Shown one piece after another: positions 1 to 8,970 of a stretch of 64,000 nucleotides of DNA (positions are counted from its first letter, which is position 1; the number at the start of each line of letters is the position of its first letter). This stretch comes from Bin80 sp965207565. GTDB lineage: Bacteria > Bacteroidota > Rhodothermia > Rhodothermales > Bin80. The notes beneath the pieces were generated by a model. The model searched no databases, had not been told where the DNA came from, and saw only the letters and a program-made list of their open reading frames with translations. The stretch spans positions 61,668 to 125,667 of the forward strand of contig CBDBMQ010000006.1 in NCBI GenBank assembly GCA_965207565.1, written 5' to 3'. The translations under genes and the position numbers were made by a program.

Positions 1-2291
1 TCAAACTCAATACGATAGGCCTGATTATCCCTGACTGCCAGTTCGTCAACTACATTGATGACGATTGTACCGGTTGCATGTCCACTGCTATGGGTTAATC
101 CGGACGGATCCAGTGCAGACGCAGAAACATAGCCAGCTACTCTGGGCCCTGGTATCACCGAAGTCGTATTTACATCAAAAATATATTGATCCGTCGTTGG
201 ATCGTACGTGATGGTTTTGCTGGTCTCACTTGGTGGAATTCCATTCGTGAACGCATCCCCGGCTGCACCTGCGAACCCGCGATCATAAGCCGCGACCGAA
301 TAATAGTACGTCTGTCCGTTAACGACATTATTGGAATCAGCAAACGTATGGAAGAGTCCCGTATCATCACCCAAGTCATAGCTTACACCTCGTCCAGGGA
401 ATGGAATCGGACTGGGGCCATTCAAGCCATTGTCCAAATCAAACCGAGCATCCACTCCGAGTGCCGTCTTGAGCGGCGTGAAAAGAAAATTACTTCCATT
501 GATGTCCGTAATGGTCTGCTGATCGGAGAACTCATGATCGGTTGAGCGATAGACCACATAACCTTCAAAGTCACTCTCTCGTGTGAGCGGATCTACGGAT
601 CCCTCAGCCATATCGTCCCAATACAGTGTAACCTTCTTATCCCCCGGCACTGCCCGGAGCGTCGGTTTCTGTGGCGGTTTCGCAAAGACATAACCCACAT
701 CGTAGATCTGTTGGGCTATATTTGCATTGAGCCGTAAGTCTTGCCGATTTTGGCCAACAATCAGCGCGATTGAAAATCGTTTGGTCGCTCCGGCCCGAAG
801 CCCAAAAGATCCCGATCCATAGAGAAATACATAATCTCCCGGCGTGGTTGGCACAACATCAAATCGTCCAGGCTGAACAAATCCCCATACACGCTCATCA
901 TTGCTGACTCGATTCCTGCAAACGGTGGGGACGCAAAAGAGGTGAGTCCGAACTGATCACTTTCATCAATATCCGTGAATTCAAAATTCGGCTCTCCAGG
1001 CTTCGTAATATCAAACTGATCTCCTGCAGTCGGCACCCCGTCGCCCTCTCCCTCATCGCCGGTACCTGGAATGCCATCTACACCAACATCATCAAGGTCG
1101 GGATTCCAATCTCCATCATTATCAATCCCGTCCGTCCATGATTCATCAACAAGCCCGTCATCGTCATTGTCAATGCCATCATCATCAACTCCTGGACTTT
1201 CCAGGAATTTATATCCGAAATACCCCGGTACACGCCCCGCAATATCACTGCGACCATCATCGTCCCATGCAAAAACCATATTGAGGCTTTCGTCATAGAA
1301 CGCCCAGTCATCCGGCCAGTCATTTGGGCCTCCCACATGCGGGTCCCCCCACATTCCAAAGATCACTTTATCAAGGTCCTTCTCGCTTTTATTCGTGATC
1401 TTGTAGATCAAAAAGATCACATCTTCTGCCAAAGGGTTTGCCCACTGGTACAACCGAACTTCCACTTCCAACCCCAAGCCTCTCTTTGTACTGTCACTGG
1501 GAAAGGGCCAATAGCTGAACTCGCTATTGTTATAGTCATTCATAAAATAGAGGGTCTCCTTATCCGCATTGGATGCACCCTGTCGGAGTGCACCGGGCCA
1601 CAGGTACTGTTCTAAAGATTCATTATACCAGTCATCCGGCCACGAATCCGGCTTCCCATCCAGATCGCTATCCGAGTCATCGTTCGTCGGAATCTTGATG
1701 GATTGGGGGTTCACGACCTGTAGTCCTGCGAAGCTCCCGACGGGCTCTGCACATGATATAGGTTGCCAACCCCAATACGTAGAACCATCCGGTGAGATTT
1801 CCCCGCCATTGGAAACCAGGCCATCCGAAACAATCCGCATCACATATACCTGATTCCCGTTCTCATCCAGAACTGGCCTGCCGTTGTCATCTTGCAAGGG
1901 AACGCTCTGAGGATCCCCGGGCACGCCCGTCTTCCCGATACGTGTCAACGATTTCCGCTGCAACCAAAGGCCCGAACTCATAGCCATAGCCGAGACCATT
2001 CCATACAATATCTGTGATTGTATTGCCGGGAGCAGAGATTGACCCAAAGTTGAAGATCTGCGTGGTGATCCGGTTGCCATTCAAGATGGCATCCCGGCGG
2101 TTGGTAAGCCCTTCTTCACAATCCTGATTGGCTCCTTTTCGAAAGGGGATCTTACCCAGGTTGGTGAGCCATGCATTGACTTCATGCTGATCCCAGCCTC
2201 GCAAGCGCTCTGTTTGGTTTTGTTGAGCATGAACCTGACTAGCGACTAGAAATAGGCCCAGAACCAAAGAAATCCCGAATCTAAGATTCAT
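1..2291 (-). CDS. Secreted D-rich / fibronectin-III-like protein (3' end beyond window; two frameshifts)
   Basis: The start ATG at 2291 overlaps the stop of the upstream TonB receptor (TAATG), which suggests translational coupling. A signal peptide (residues 1-22, ending HAQ) opens the protein. Around residues 365-425 an Asp/Gly/Asn-rich stretch (DDDGIDNDDDG, DGIDNDGD) resembles calcium-binding thrombospondin-3/EF-hand-like repeats. A fibronectin-III-like segment follows near residues 530-600 (VTLYWDD, GYVVYRS). The reading frame breaks twice: one extra base in the C/G run at 1915-1921, and one missing base at the TT at 901-902. Once both are corrected the frame stays open to the left edge of the window. 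The product is probably exported and works at the surface with the co-transcribed receptor; substrate unknown. Similar receptor-plus-D-rich-protein pairs are, to my knowledge, common in Rhodothermota. Confidence 0.7.
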
Positions 2292-5038
2292 TAGAAGGAA
2301 ACCGTTAGACCGGCTCGTACCTGACGTGGAGAAGAGTACCAATGCGGCCGTGTATCATATTCTTCGAGGGTATGAACACCCGGAAGATGATAATTCCGTT
2401 CCCATGTGGCATGAAGGTTCCGCTGTGCTGACAGTGAGTAGGTTGCACGCCCCGTATCGTTAAAGACAAAGTTTTCGTTCAAGCGATCCAACAGATTGAA
2501 GACCTTTACAAAGGCACGAATCGGTACATTGATCACGTTAAACTCCTTGTACAGGTGTACATCTATATCCAATTTCGCCGGCTTGCGTCCACTGCGCGTG
2601 GGCAGGTCTATATTCTGATCCAGAATGAATGGTGAATATGGATAGCCTGTAGCGAACTGACCATTGAACGAGAGTCCCAGTCTTCTGGAACGCGACAAAG
2701 TCACAGTGGAAGAGATCACATGGCGTTGATCAAAAGTCAGTGGAACCACCTCCAACTCATTCTCCCGGCCAGATAACCGATTAAAGAAAAATCTATTCGC
2801 ATCATCATCACTTCCTTCTGCAATCTGGAACGTGTAATCCAGTGTGGCAGACAAAAACCCGTCACGCGCCCGGCGCTTGGTCAAGGAAACGGTAAGCCCT
2901 GTCACATTCGCGTATGCCTTGTTCAGGTAAATATTGTAAAGATCTTCCCCGGCAATCGTAGAATGGCGCACCAGCTGCAGCGCCATGTAGTCTCGTATGT
3001 TTTTGAAATACCCCGTCAAATGAATTGCCAATAACTCGCCAATCTGCTGCTGCACGCCAAACTCATATTGCACGGTTCGTTCGGGGCGCAGGTTTGTATT
3101 TCCGAATGTTGGCGCACTCCCCTTGGGAAATTCAAACTCTGGATTTACATACAGATTGCGCAAGGAAGGCATTTGCGCAAAATGTCCGTAGGAAAAATGA
3201 ATGATCCCGCGTTCGGTGATCGGGAACGAGACTCCAAGGCGTGGAAGCAGTAAATTTTTGGTTGATGCCTGGCCCAATTCTCCCTGGGGATTAAACAGGT
3301 CTGGGATATAGGTACCGTTCGGATCAAAGCGCTCAAATCGCAACCCTGCATTAATGATGAAGTTATCGAATTCTAGCTTGTCCTGAGCGTACGCGCTCAA
3401 TTCGAGGACTTTCTGGTCATCATAACGGTCATGGGAAGGGTTATCTACCGGCTCAACCGTGGGCTCCAAATACTGATTGCCATCGTAGAGCACAACAAAA
3501 TTCTGACGGCTCAGGCTATGCTGCTGAACCTCGACTCCCATTTTCACTTCGTGCGTGATCCCGAACTGGCGCGTAGCATCTACCTTACCGCGAAGAGACT
3601 GAGAATCCTCGTAGACATGGGATTTTTGGTTCCCACCAAAGAGATAGTTGTTTCCCGGAAAGCCTGTGACATTGCCCCCACCAATCCCTCCAATATCCTT
3701 GACATAACGCGGATCAAATGGGTCTTCATAGAGAAAGTACTCATACGAAGCCTTGGCCCAGGAGAGCTTGACGGTGTAGAATGCTCGGGTGTTCAGAGTA
3801 TGCGTAAAATGCAAACTGTGGTTATGATTCCGACGCTGATTACTGGCCACCCCATCGGGATTATACCTGTACCCAAAACTGAACCCTTTCGCCTTGCTAT
3901 TATCAATCAGATAGGAATACTCTAACTGTGTATTGTTCGTTGGCCGGGCCGTCAATTTTGAGAGTACATTGAACCGCTCACTCGGATTCATGGCTACACG
4001 CTCATCGGGAAGTGCAAGCCCTCGCCCTCCAACGACGCTCCCATCAGGCAGGGTGATTGTACTGTCTGCGTAATCCCACCAGGGGTTCCCATGGATTTCA
4101 TAGTACCATGGGGTGCCATTGAAATTCGCTGAATCACTCGGCAAATGCTGCCGTATTCCGTACAGATGACCGTCGCTATTATCGTACCTCCCTGAAACCA
4201 GGAATCGCAATCGGGGACCCACAGGAACAGGGCCACTCAGGGACCCTTCTATGGTCGTGGTATTGAGATTTATTCCTTTAGGCAAAAGAAATAGGTCGTC
4301 ATTTCGCGTCAAATAGTCTCCTCCGTAAGCAGTAACGGATCCCTCATATTCCTCTCCGCCCTCTTTGGTCACCAAGTTGACAACTGCAGACATTGCCTTC
4401 CCATATTCGGCGTTGAAGGCTCCAGAGATCACCGTCAATTCTTCTATGGCATCAATCGCCACACGTGTATTGATTCCGTTCGTATTGAATGGATTGCTAA
4501 CGGCAAGCCCATCTACCAAATAGGAAATCTCATTACTGCGTCCCCCGCGTACATGCAGTTCTCCGCTTGCTCCGGTGGTTACGCCCGCAGTTGTGGCGAG
4601 GACTCCAAAGAGACTCTCCACGGGAAGCGCTTCAATCTCTTCGGCAATCACCGTTTTTTGGGAAGCTGTTAAGTCCTTTTGAACCAAGGGACGCTCCGCC
4701 TGAACGATTAATTCCTCCCCTTCAATGACTGCTTGATTGAGTTTGACATCAATCCGGGTAGTTCGGCCGCTGGCGATCTGGATATCTGTGACGCGCTGGC
4801 TTTGGTAGCCGATGTAAGAATATACGAGCGTATAGGATCCGGGACGCAGGTTAAGTAATACATAATTCCCTTCCACATCTGTGGTGGTACCACGCCCAGT
4901 ACCCTCAATAAGAATCGCAACCCCGATGAGCTCCTCTCCGGTACCTGCATCCTCTATGTGCCCGGCAACTTTCCCCTGCCCCAACGCAGGCATATACCAA
5001 AGACAGATCAGGAATACGAGACCCCAAAGTTTGCTCAT
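2291..5038 (-). CDS. TonB-dependent receptor with carboxypeptidase-regulatory-like N-domain
   Basis: This 915-residue outer-membrane protein has a signal peptide (1-21, ending LGQ). A CarboxypepD_reg-like beta-sandwich follows at about 22-105 (GTGRGTTTDVEGNYVL, GSYTLVYSYIGY). The plug domain is at about 118-225 (LHVRGGRSNEISYLVDG, FNAEYGKAMSAVVNLVTKEG), and the rest is a 22-strand-type barrel ending in a terminal Phe, as expected for BAM substrates. It should import or bind a large ligand in a TonB-dependent way, but the sequence does not reveal which. SusC proteins have the same N-terminal domain, but no SusD partner is visible; instead the next gene encodes the secreted D-rich protein, overlapping by one base. 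Confidence 0.93.
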   Translation of the reverse strand: MSKLWGLVFLICLWYMPALGQGKVAGHIEDAGTGEELIGVAILIEGTGRGTTTDVEGNYVLLNLRPGSYTLVYSYIGYQSQRVTDIQIASGRTTRIDVKLNQAVIEGEELIVQAERPLVQKDLTASQKTVIAEEIEALPVESLFGVLATTAGVTTGASGELHVRGGRSNEISYLVDGLAVSNPFNTNGINTRVAIDAIEELTVISGAFNAEYGKAMSAVVNLVTKEGGEEYEGSVTAYGGDYLTRNDDLFLLPKGINLNTTTIEGSLSGPVPVGPRLRFLVSGRYDNSDGHLYGIRQHLPSDSANFNGTPWYYEIHGNPWWDYADSTITLPDGSVVGGRGLALPDERVAMNPSERFNVLSKLTARPTNNTQLEYSYLIDNSKAKGFSFGYRYNPDGVASNQRRNHNHSLHFTHTLNTRAFYTVKLSWAKASYEYFLYEDPFDPRYVKDIGGIGGGNVTGFPGNNYLFGGNQKSHVYEDSQSLRGKVDATRQFGITHEVKMGVEVQQHSLSRQNFVVLYDGNQYLEPTVEPVDNPSHDRYDDQKVLELSAYAQDKLEFDNFIINAGLRFERFDPNGTYIPDLFNPQGELGQASTKNLLLPRLGVSFPITERGIIHFSYGHFAQMPSLRNLYVNPEFEFPKGSAPTFGNTNLRPERTVQYEFGVQQQIGELLAIHLTGYFKNIRDYMALQLVRHSTIAGEDLYNIYLNKAYANVTGLTVSLTKRRARDGFLSATLDYTFQIAEGSDDDANRFFFNRLSGRENELEVVPLTFDQRHVISSTVTLSRSRRLGLSFNGQFATGYPYSPFILDQNIDLPTRSGRKPAKLDIDVHLYKEFNVINVPIRAFVKVFNLLDRLNENFVFNDTGRATYSLSAQRNLHATWERNYHLPGVHTLEEYDTRPHWYSSPRQVRAGLTVSF

Positions 5039-5092
5039 GTATTATCAGAGATTCACAACACGAACGATCCCATAACCAACCCAGCCCTTGAA

Positions 5093-5136
5093 CTGACCAG
5101 ATGGAAGGGACCTAGTCATCCCTTCCGTCTGGTCAG
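5093..5136. terminator. Long intergenic hairpin downstream of the FG-GAP gene
   Basis: Two 18-nt arms (5093-5110 and 5119-5136) pair over their full length except for one G-T wobble, around an 8-nt loop. It lies 9 bp after the stop of the minus-strand FG-GAP gene and upstream of the TonB receptor start, so it is well placed to end or attenuate the upstream transcript. There is no U-tract on either strand, so it is not a canonical intrinsic terminator. Confidence 0.6.
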
Positions 5137-5144
5137 AGGTCATA

Positions 5145-7046
5145 CTACTTTACAAGAACCATACGTCTTGCATGCCTAAACTGGCCCCACTCCAAGGTGT
5201 AGATATACTGGCCACTTGCGACTGCCAGCCCACTATCCCCCAGCCCATTCCAATCGACTGAGTGCGTACCCTGAGCATAGTGCTCGTCATTGATCAGGGT
5301 TCGAACCAAGCGTCCCGTCATATCATAAATTCTGACACTGATACGCTTATCCAGTGGGAGCGTAAATGAAAATGTCGTGGACGGATTGAACGGATTGGGA
5401 TAATTCGCATTCAGCACAAAATCAGTGGGAATAATCACCCTGTCATTTGAAATGCTGGTAGTGAGTCCATCACTTGAAAGAACACGCATGAACGCCCGAT
5501 GTGGGTTAGCCTTGGCCTCCACGACTGTTCTGGTGTAGGTGGAGTCAGCTGGATTGAATACCTCGTTGATCACATAGACGCTATCTGGAACACCTTGAAA
5601 ACTCATTGCAACCTCATTCTGCCCATCTCCATCTACATCACCTAAGTATGCAAATTTCCCTGCAAATGAACCGTCTCCACCACCAGGATTAGCCATGTAG
5701 GTCGTCATGACTCCTGCGCTGTCACGGTTCACCGTATCAAACATCAACATCTCAGGCGTGGGGAAATCAACCTCCCGCACCGAATAATTGGCTGGGTCTT
5801 CTACATCTCCCTCGCCATCGAAATTCACAATTCTCACCCATCTTGGTGGATTACCAGCTTCATGTTGCGAGGCTGTGTACAGCGGGCCTGTCCCAATTAA
5901 TTCTGGGATCCCATCCATATCAATGTCACCGGAAGTAATTCCCAAGGTTGATACACCCTCGACAACTGGATTAATCACATTGTCTCCGGAAATTTCCAAT
6001 GGATTTTCCCCGTCCTCATAATTAACCAGTGCAAGAGCACCAGTCTGAAGCACTGGACAGAACACCTCGTCATCACCATTCATGTCTATATCAACAACCG
6101 TGCACCCAAAGAAAGAAACGTGATCTCCTGATGCCGCACGTACAAAGGCTTTGTCACCAGATGGGTCTACATACGTGTCCGGCCCTGTTACGTCTATGTT
6201 CGTAAAATTCAAATTGTTCCAGCTTGACAAGTTTATCTCATGCGTTCCGTCTCCATCAAGGTCTGCTGCAACAATTCCGTAGGCACTTCCTCCACCACGG
6301 TTAACATCATCTACGCTATCTGCCCTGGATGTCCACCTCGCTTCCTGTGTCCATGTTCCGAACGGTGTACCCAGACCAGTGGCTGAGACGGCATACCAAC
6401 TGTCAAATGCATTCGCGGCTCCGTTATTTCCAAAAAGAAGTTCCTCAGCACCATCCCCGTCTACATCAGCAATGGTCATCTGCTCAGTTCGGAATCGATC
6501 AGGGATATGCTCCGCCCCACCAAAATCCCAGACATTGGGTAATGCATCAAATTGATTATCACCCGTAGCTTCCATGGCAGCAAGTCGTGGGCCAGGAATA
6601 AGTAGCTTAACGGCACTATCATCAGCAATCCCATGCCCTACAAAAAGATAGACCTCGCCCATACCATCCCCGTCCAGGTCTCCTGCTCCGACTCCTCTAG
6701 CATTATTCGAAGTTCCTGAGGTAGGCTCTAGTGGCGGGGAAGAATAAATCAACTCCCAAGTATCTGCACCAACACTTTCAAGCACATGTATACGCCCCCC
6801 TCCTGAATAATCACTAAGAACAACCTCCATTTTCCCATCACCATCCAAATCTACTGGACCAGCAATACTTCTAGCACCAGAATGGATCCCGGGTATGTAA
6901 GCAGGCGCGTTGTAGGCGTTCCCCAATATCGTGCCGGCAAATCCCTCTGACTGACTGGGCTGCCATTCAAAATCGACTTTTTGAGCTACTGCAGGAGCTG
7001 CGCAAAAAAGTAAAAGAGAAAGAAATAGTAAAGTGTTTTTGTACAT
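5145..7046 (-). CDS. Secreted FG-GAP/VCBS repeat protein with T9SS/FlgD-like C-terminal sorting domain
   Basis: The 633-residue product starts at ATG 7046, chosen because a typical signal peptide follows (MYKNTLLFLSLLLF, cleavage after VAQ). Seven Asp-rich FG-GAP/VCBS blades are visible (DLDGDGKMEVV, DLDGDGMGEVY, DVDGDGAEELL, DLDGDGTHEIN, DIDMNGDDEVF, DIDMDGIPELI, DVDGDGQNEVA), consistent with a calcium-binding beta-propeller. The last ~90 residues (NYPNPFNPST, VRIYDMTGRLVRTL, RRMVLVK) match the type A sorting/FlgD-like domain recognised by type IX secretion. It is therefore probably a surface-anchored or released adhesin-like protein. It is transcribed in the same direction as the TonB receptor, 106 bp away with a hairpin between them. 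Confidence 0.85.
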   Translation of the reverse strand: MYKNTLLFLSLLLFCAAPAVAQKVDFEWQPSQSEGFAGTILGNAYNAPAYIPGIHSGARSIAGPVDLDGDGKMEVVLSDYSGGGRIHVLESVGADTWELIYSSPPLEPTSGTSNNARGVGAGDLDGDGMGEVYLFVGHGIADDSAVKLLIPGPRLAAMEATGDNQFDALPNVWDFGGAEHIPDRFRTEQMTIADVDGDGAEELLFGNNGAANAFDSWYAVSATGLGTPFGTWTQEARWTSRADSVDDVNRGGGSAYGIVAADLDGDGTHEINLSSWNNLNFTNIDVTGPDTYVDPSGDKAFVRAASGDHVSFFGCTVVDIDMNGDDEVFCPVLQTGALALVNYEDGENPLEISGDNVINPVVEGVSTLGITSGDIDMDGIPELIGTGPLYTASQHEAGNPPRWVRIVNFDGEGDVEDPANYSVREVDFPTPEMLMFDTVNRDSAGVMTTYMANPGGGDGSFAGKFAYLGDVDGDGQNEVAMSFQGVPDSVYVINEVFNPADSTYTRTVVEAKANPHRAFMRVLSSDGLTTSISNDRVIIPTDFVLNANYPNPFNPSTTFSFTLPLDKRISVRIYDMTGRLVRTLINDEHYAQGTHSVDWNGLGDSGLAVASGQYIYTLEWGQFRHARRMVLVK

Positions 7047-7275
7047 GTGATTTCGTGATCTAGTTAGTTGTAGATATTCCGGCTGCAACCCAAGCCAGTC
7101 GCTGATCCCGACTTGCACAGCCCTTAGGAGTCTAAATATAAGTAATCTTTAACAATCATGGCCGTGTACATTCTAAACCGTGCATATTGTGCATAAATTT
7201 TTCACATTCTGCCACAATACAATTCCCAAGTAACATTTTAGACTCCTCCAAAATCGGCCTGAACCACCATCATCT

Positions 7276-7307
7276 TTTGAGAGTTCGCGAAAATTCTCTT
7301 ACCTTTG
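7276..7307 (+). promoter_or_regulatory. Bacteroidota-type promoter for the MetE-like gene
   Basis: TTTG at 7276-7279 is followed after 20 bp by TACCTTTG at 7300-7307, matching the Bacteroidota sigma consensus (TTTG, about 19-21 bp, TAnnTTTG). The start codon of the next gene is at 7329, about 15 bases after the predicted transcription start. Confidence 0.65.
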
Positions 7308-7328
7308 CTTCGTCTAATAAATCCTTAC

Positions 7329-8345
7329 ATGATGCTGAAGACTAGTGTAATCGGTAGCTATGCCATCCCCTCCTGGCTCATTAGCTCAATTGAAGCGATG
7401 GAACGCGGCGAATATGGTCCATTGGATGTTCAGGAGACACTTGATGATGCAGTGGACATGGCGCTTCGTGATCAGGAAGAAGCAGGTATTGATATCGTGA
7501 GTGATGGAGAAATGCGCCGGTTCGGCTTCTTTACTGCCGACTTTTATGGACGACTGGATGGATTACGGGCTCTCAAGCCGCTTCGGAAACTAGGACCAGG
7601 AGGACACGATCAGCGTGAGCGTTATGAAGTCCTAGAACCATTCTCAGCGCCCAATGGACTTGGGCTGATTGATGAATTTCTTTATTCAAGCACTCGCACC
7701 GACCGGCCCCTTAAGGTCACCTGCCCTGGTCCCTACACACTCGCGGGACGAATCCAGACCGGGGGGGTCTATGCCGACCGCATGGCGGTGTCCGCCCGTT
7801 TTTCCGAGATCATCAATGCCGAACTGAAGGCTGTGGTTGAAGCCGGTGCGACTTTTATTCAACTGGACGAGCCCTCCGTTTCCGTTCATAAGGACTCACC
7901 TAGTGAATATGTTGAACTCTTTAATCAATGCGTTGAGGGCGTAGACGCAGAGATCGGACTTCACTTATGCTTTGGCAACTATATAGGCCGACCGGTCGCA
8001 CATCGGACATATGCTCCCCTCTTCCCGCGCATCCTCGACATCCAAGTCGGGGAAATACATCTGGAATTTGCGAATCGGGAAATGACTGAACTGGAATTGG
8101 CCGGTGAAATTGCTGCCACCGGACGGACCGTTGCCGCTGGAGTGATTGATGTTAAAAATTACTTCATTGAGACGCGTGAAATTGTTGCCGACCGTATCCG
8201 GCAGGTATTACAATATGTACCTGCTGATCAACTAGTCCTTGCCCCTGATTGCGGATTCAGTGAAATCGCACGCTGGGCAGCACGCAAGAAATTACATGCC
8301 CTAGTTGAAGGTACACGCCTGGTGAAAGATGAACTGGGGATTTAG
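7329..8345 (+). CDS. Cobalamin-independent methionine synthase, catalytic-domain-only (MetE C-terminal family)
   Basis: This 338-residue protein corresponds to only the catalytic C-terminal barrel of MetE, which is normally about 750 residues long. Zinc-ligand positions are conserved: H212 and C214 (LHLCFGN), a Glu at 242 or 246 (GEIHLEF) and C308 (APDCGF); the family ligates zinc with His-Cys-Glu-Cys. Other family motifs are SDGEMRR (58-64), CPGPYTL (132-138) and LDEPS (179-183). It should transfer a methyl group to homocysteine or a related thiol. The methyl donor of such short archaeal-type MetE homologues is less certain than for full MetE. It is preceded by its own promoter, and a cobalamin riboswitch lies 0.3 kb downstream. 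The start is the first of two adjacent ATGs (7329, 7332). Confidence 0.85.
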   Translation: MMLKTSVIGSYAIPSWLISSIEAMERGEYGPLDVQETLDDAVDMALRDQEEAGIDIVSDGEMRRFGFFTADFYGRLDGLRALKPLRKLGPGGHDQRERYEVLEPFSAPNGLGLIDEFLYSSTRTDRPLKVTCPGPYTLAGRIQTGGVYADRMAVSARFSEIINAELKAVVEAGATFIQLDEPSVSVHKDSPSEYVELFNQCVEGVDAEIGLHLCFGNYIGRPVAHRTYAPLFPRILDIQVGEIHLEFANREMTELELAGEIAATGRTVAAGVIDVKNYFIETREIVADRIRQVLQYVPADQLVLAPDCGFSEIARWAARKKLHALVEGTRLVKDELGI

Positions 8346-8668
8346 CTCCCTTGAATTCAATTCATGATGTCATTTGTAAGAGCATCCTCCCATGAAGAGA
8401 TAGCCCCTAAACTCACAATCCACCGAAAGTAATTCCTGTAATTTTCAGAGATACATTCGTGGAGCATCAGAAAAATCTCTCAACCCTGTTGAACAGTCCG
8501 GAAAGGTACCCTCTAAAGGATTTTGCCTGCAAAATGGAAGATTTTCTGCCGATCAAGCAAGGTGGCGCTAACATTCTTCGCAAATCAACGAACACAGGCG
8601 CCGTGTTTGTTCTGTTACCTCTAGTGCCGTATATTTGGGCTGCCTCAGGTCTGGACATCATAGTCCAG
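8346..8668. other. Intergenic stretch before the cobalamin riboswitch
   Basis: No convincing gene is seen. A 70-codon open frame at 8459-8671 runs into the riboswitch and resembles no family I know. The promoter of the riboswitch/btuB transcript should lie here, but I cannot point to a clear match. Confidence 0.5.
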
Positions 8669-8880
8669 TGAAAAGGGAACCCGGTTCATTTTCTTCTGAG
8701 AAGATTCCGGGACTGTACCCGCAACTGTAGGCCGTATTGGGATCCTAAGATCCTGCGAGAGAACTCCACAGACTTGTGTGGTCACTGTCCGTTTTGGATG
8801 GGAAGGCCCCGCTTGTCTCTCTTCAGAGCGCGACCTGCGCTGTACGGCGAGTCAGTAGACCTGCCAAGGGGCATTACTAA
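8669..8880 (+). promoter_or_regulatory. Cobalamin riboswitch upstream of btuB
   Basis: The element carries the family signatures in order: a 5' block with AAAGGGAACCCGGT (8672-8685) pairing with TCCGGGACTGTACCCGCAAC (8706-8725), an internal GTCACTGTCC / GGATGGGAAGGC block (8781-8807), and the B12 box GAGTCAGTAGACCTGCC (8849-8865). A short hairpin (ACCTC...GAGGT, 8883-8900) and a GCC-TTCG-GC-type stem (8932-8940) follow before the btuB start and could form the expression platform. In known examples adenosylcobalamin binding represses the downstream transporter. Confidence 0.93.
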
Positions 8881-8970
8881 CAACCTCCGGGAATAGAGGT
8901 CTTGTGGTTTCGCCTTCGGCTATTGGTGCTGGTGGAGTCCCCCGGATCTCATAAACTAACAGATTCGGTC

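Noticed and set aside
2291..5038. SusC/SusD-type glycan utilisation locus
   Set aside because: The receptor has a SusC-like N-domain, but no SusD gene and no glycoside hydrolase or sensor typical of such loci is adjacent.
8459..8671. 70-codon ORF upstream of btuB
   Set aside because: It runs into the cobalamin riboswitch and has no family resemblance or ribosome-binding site.
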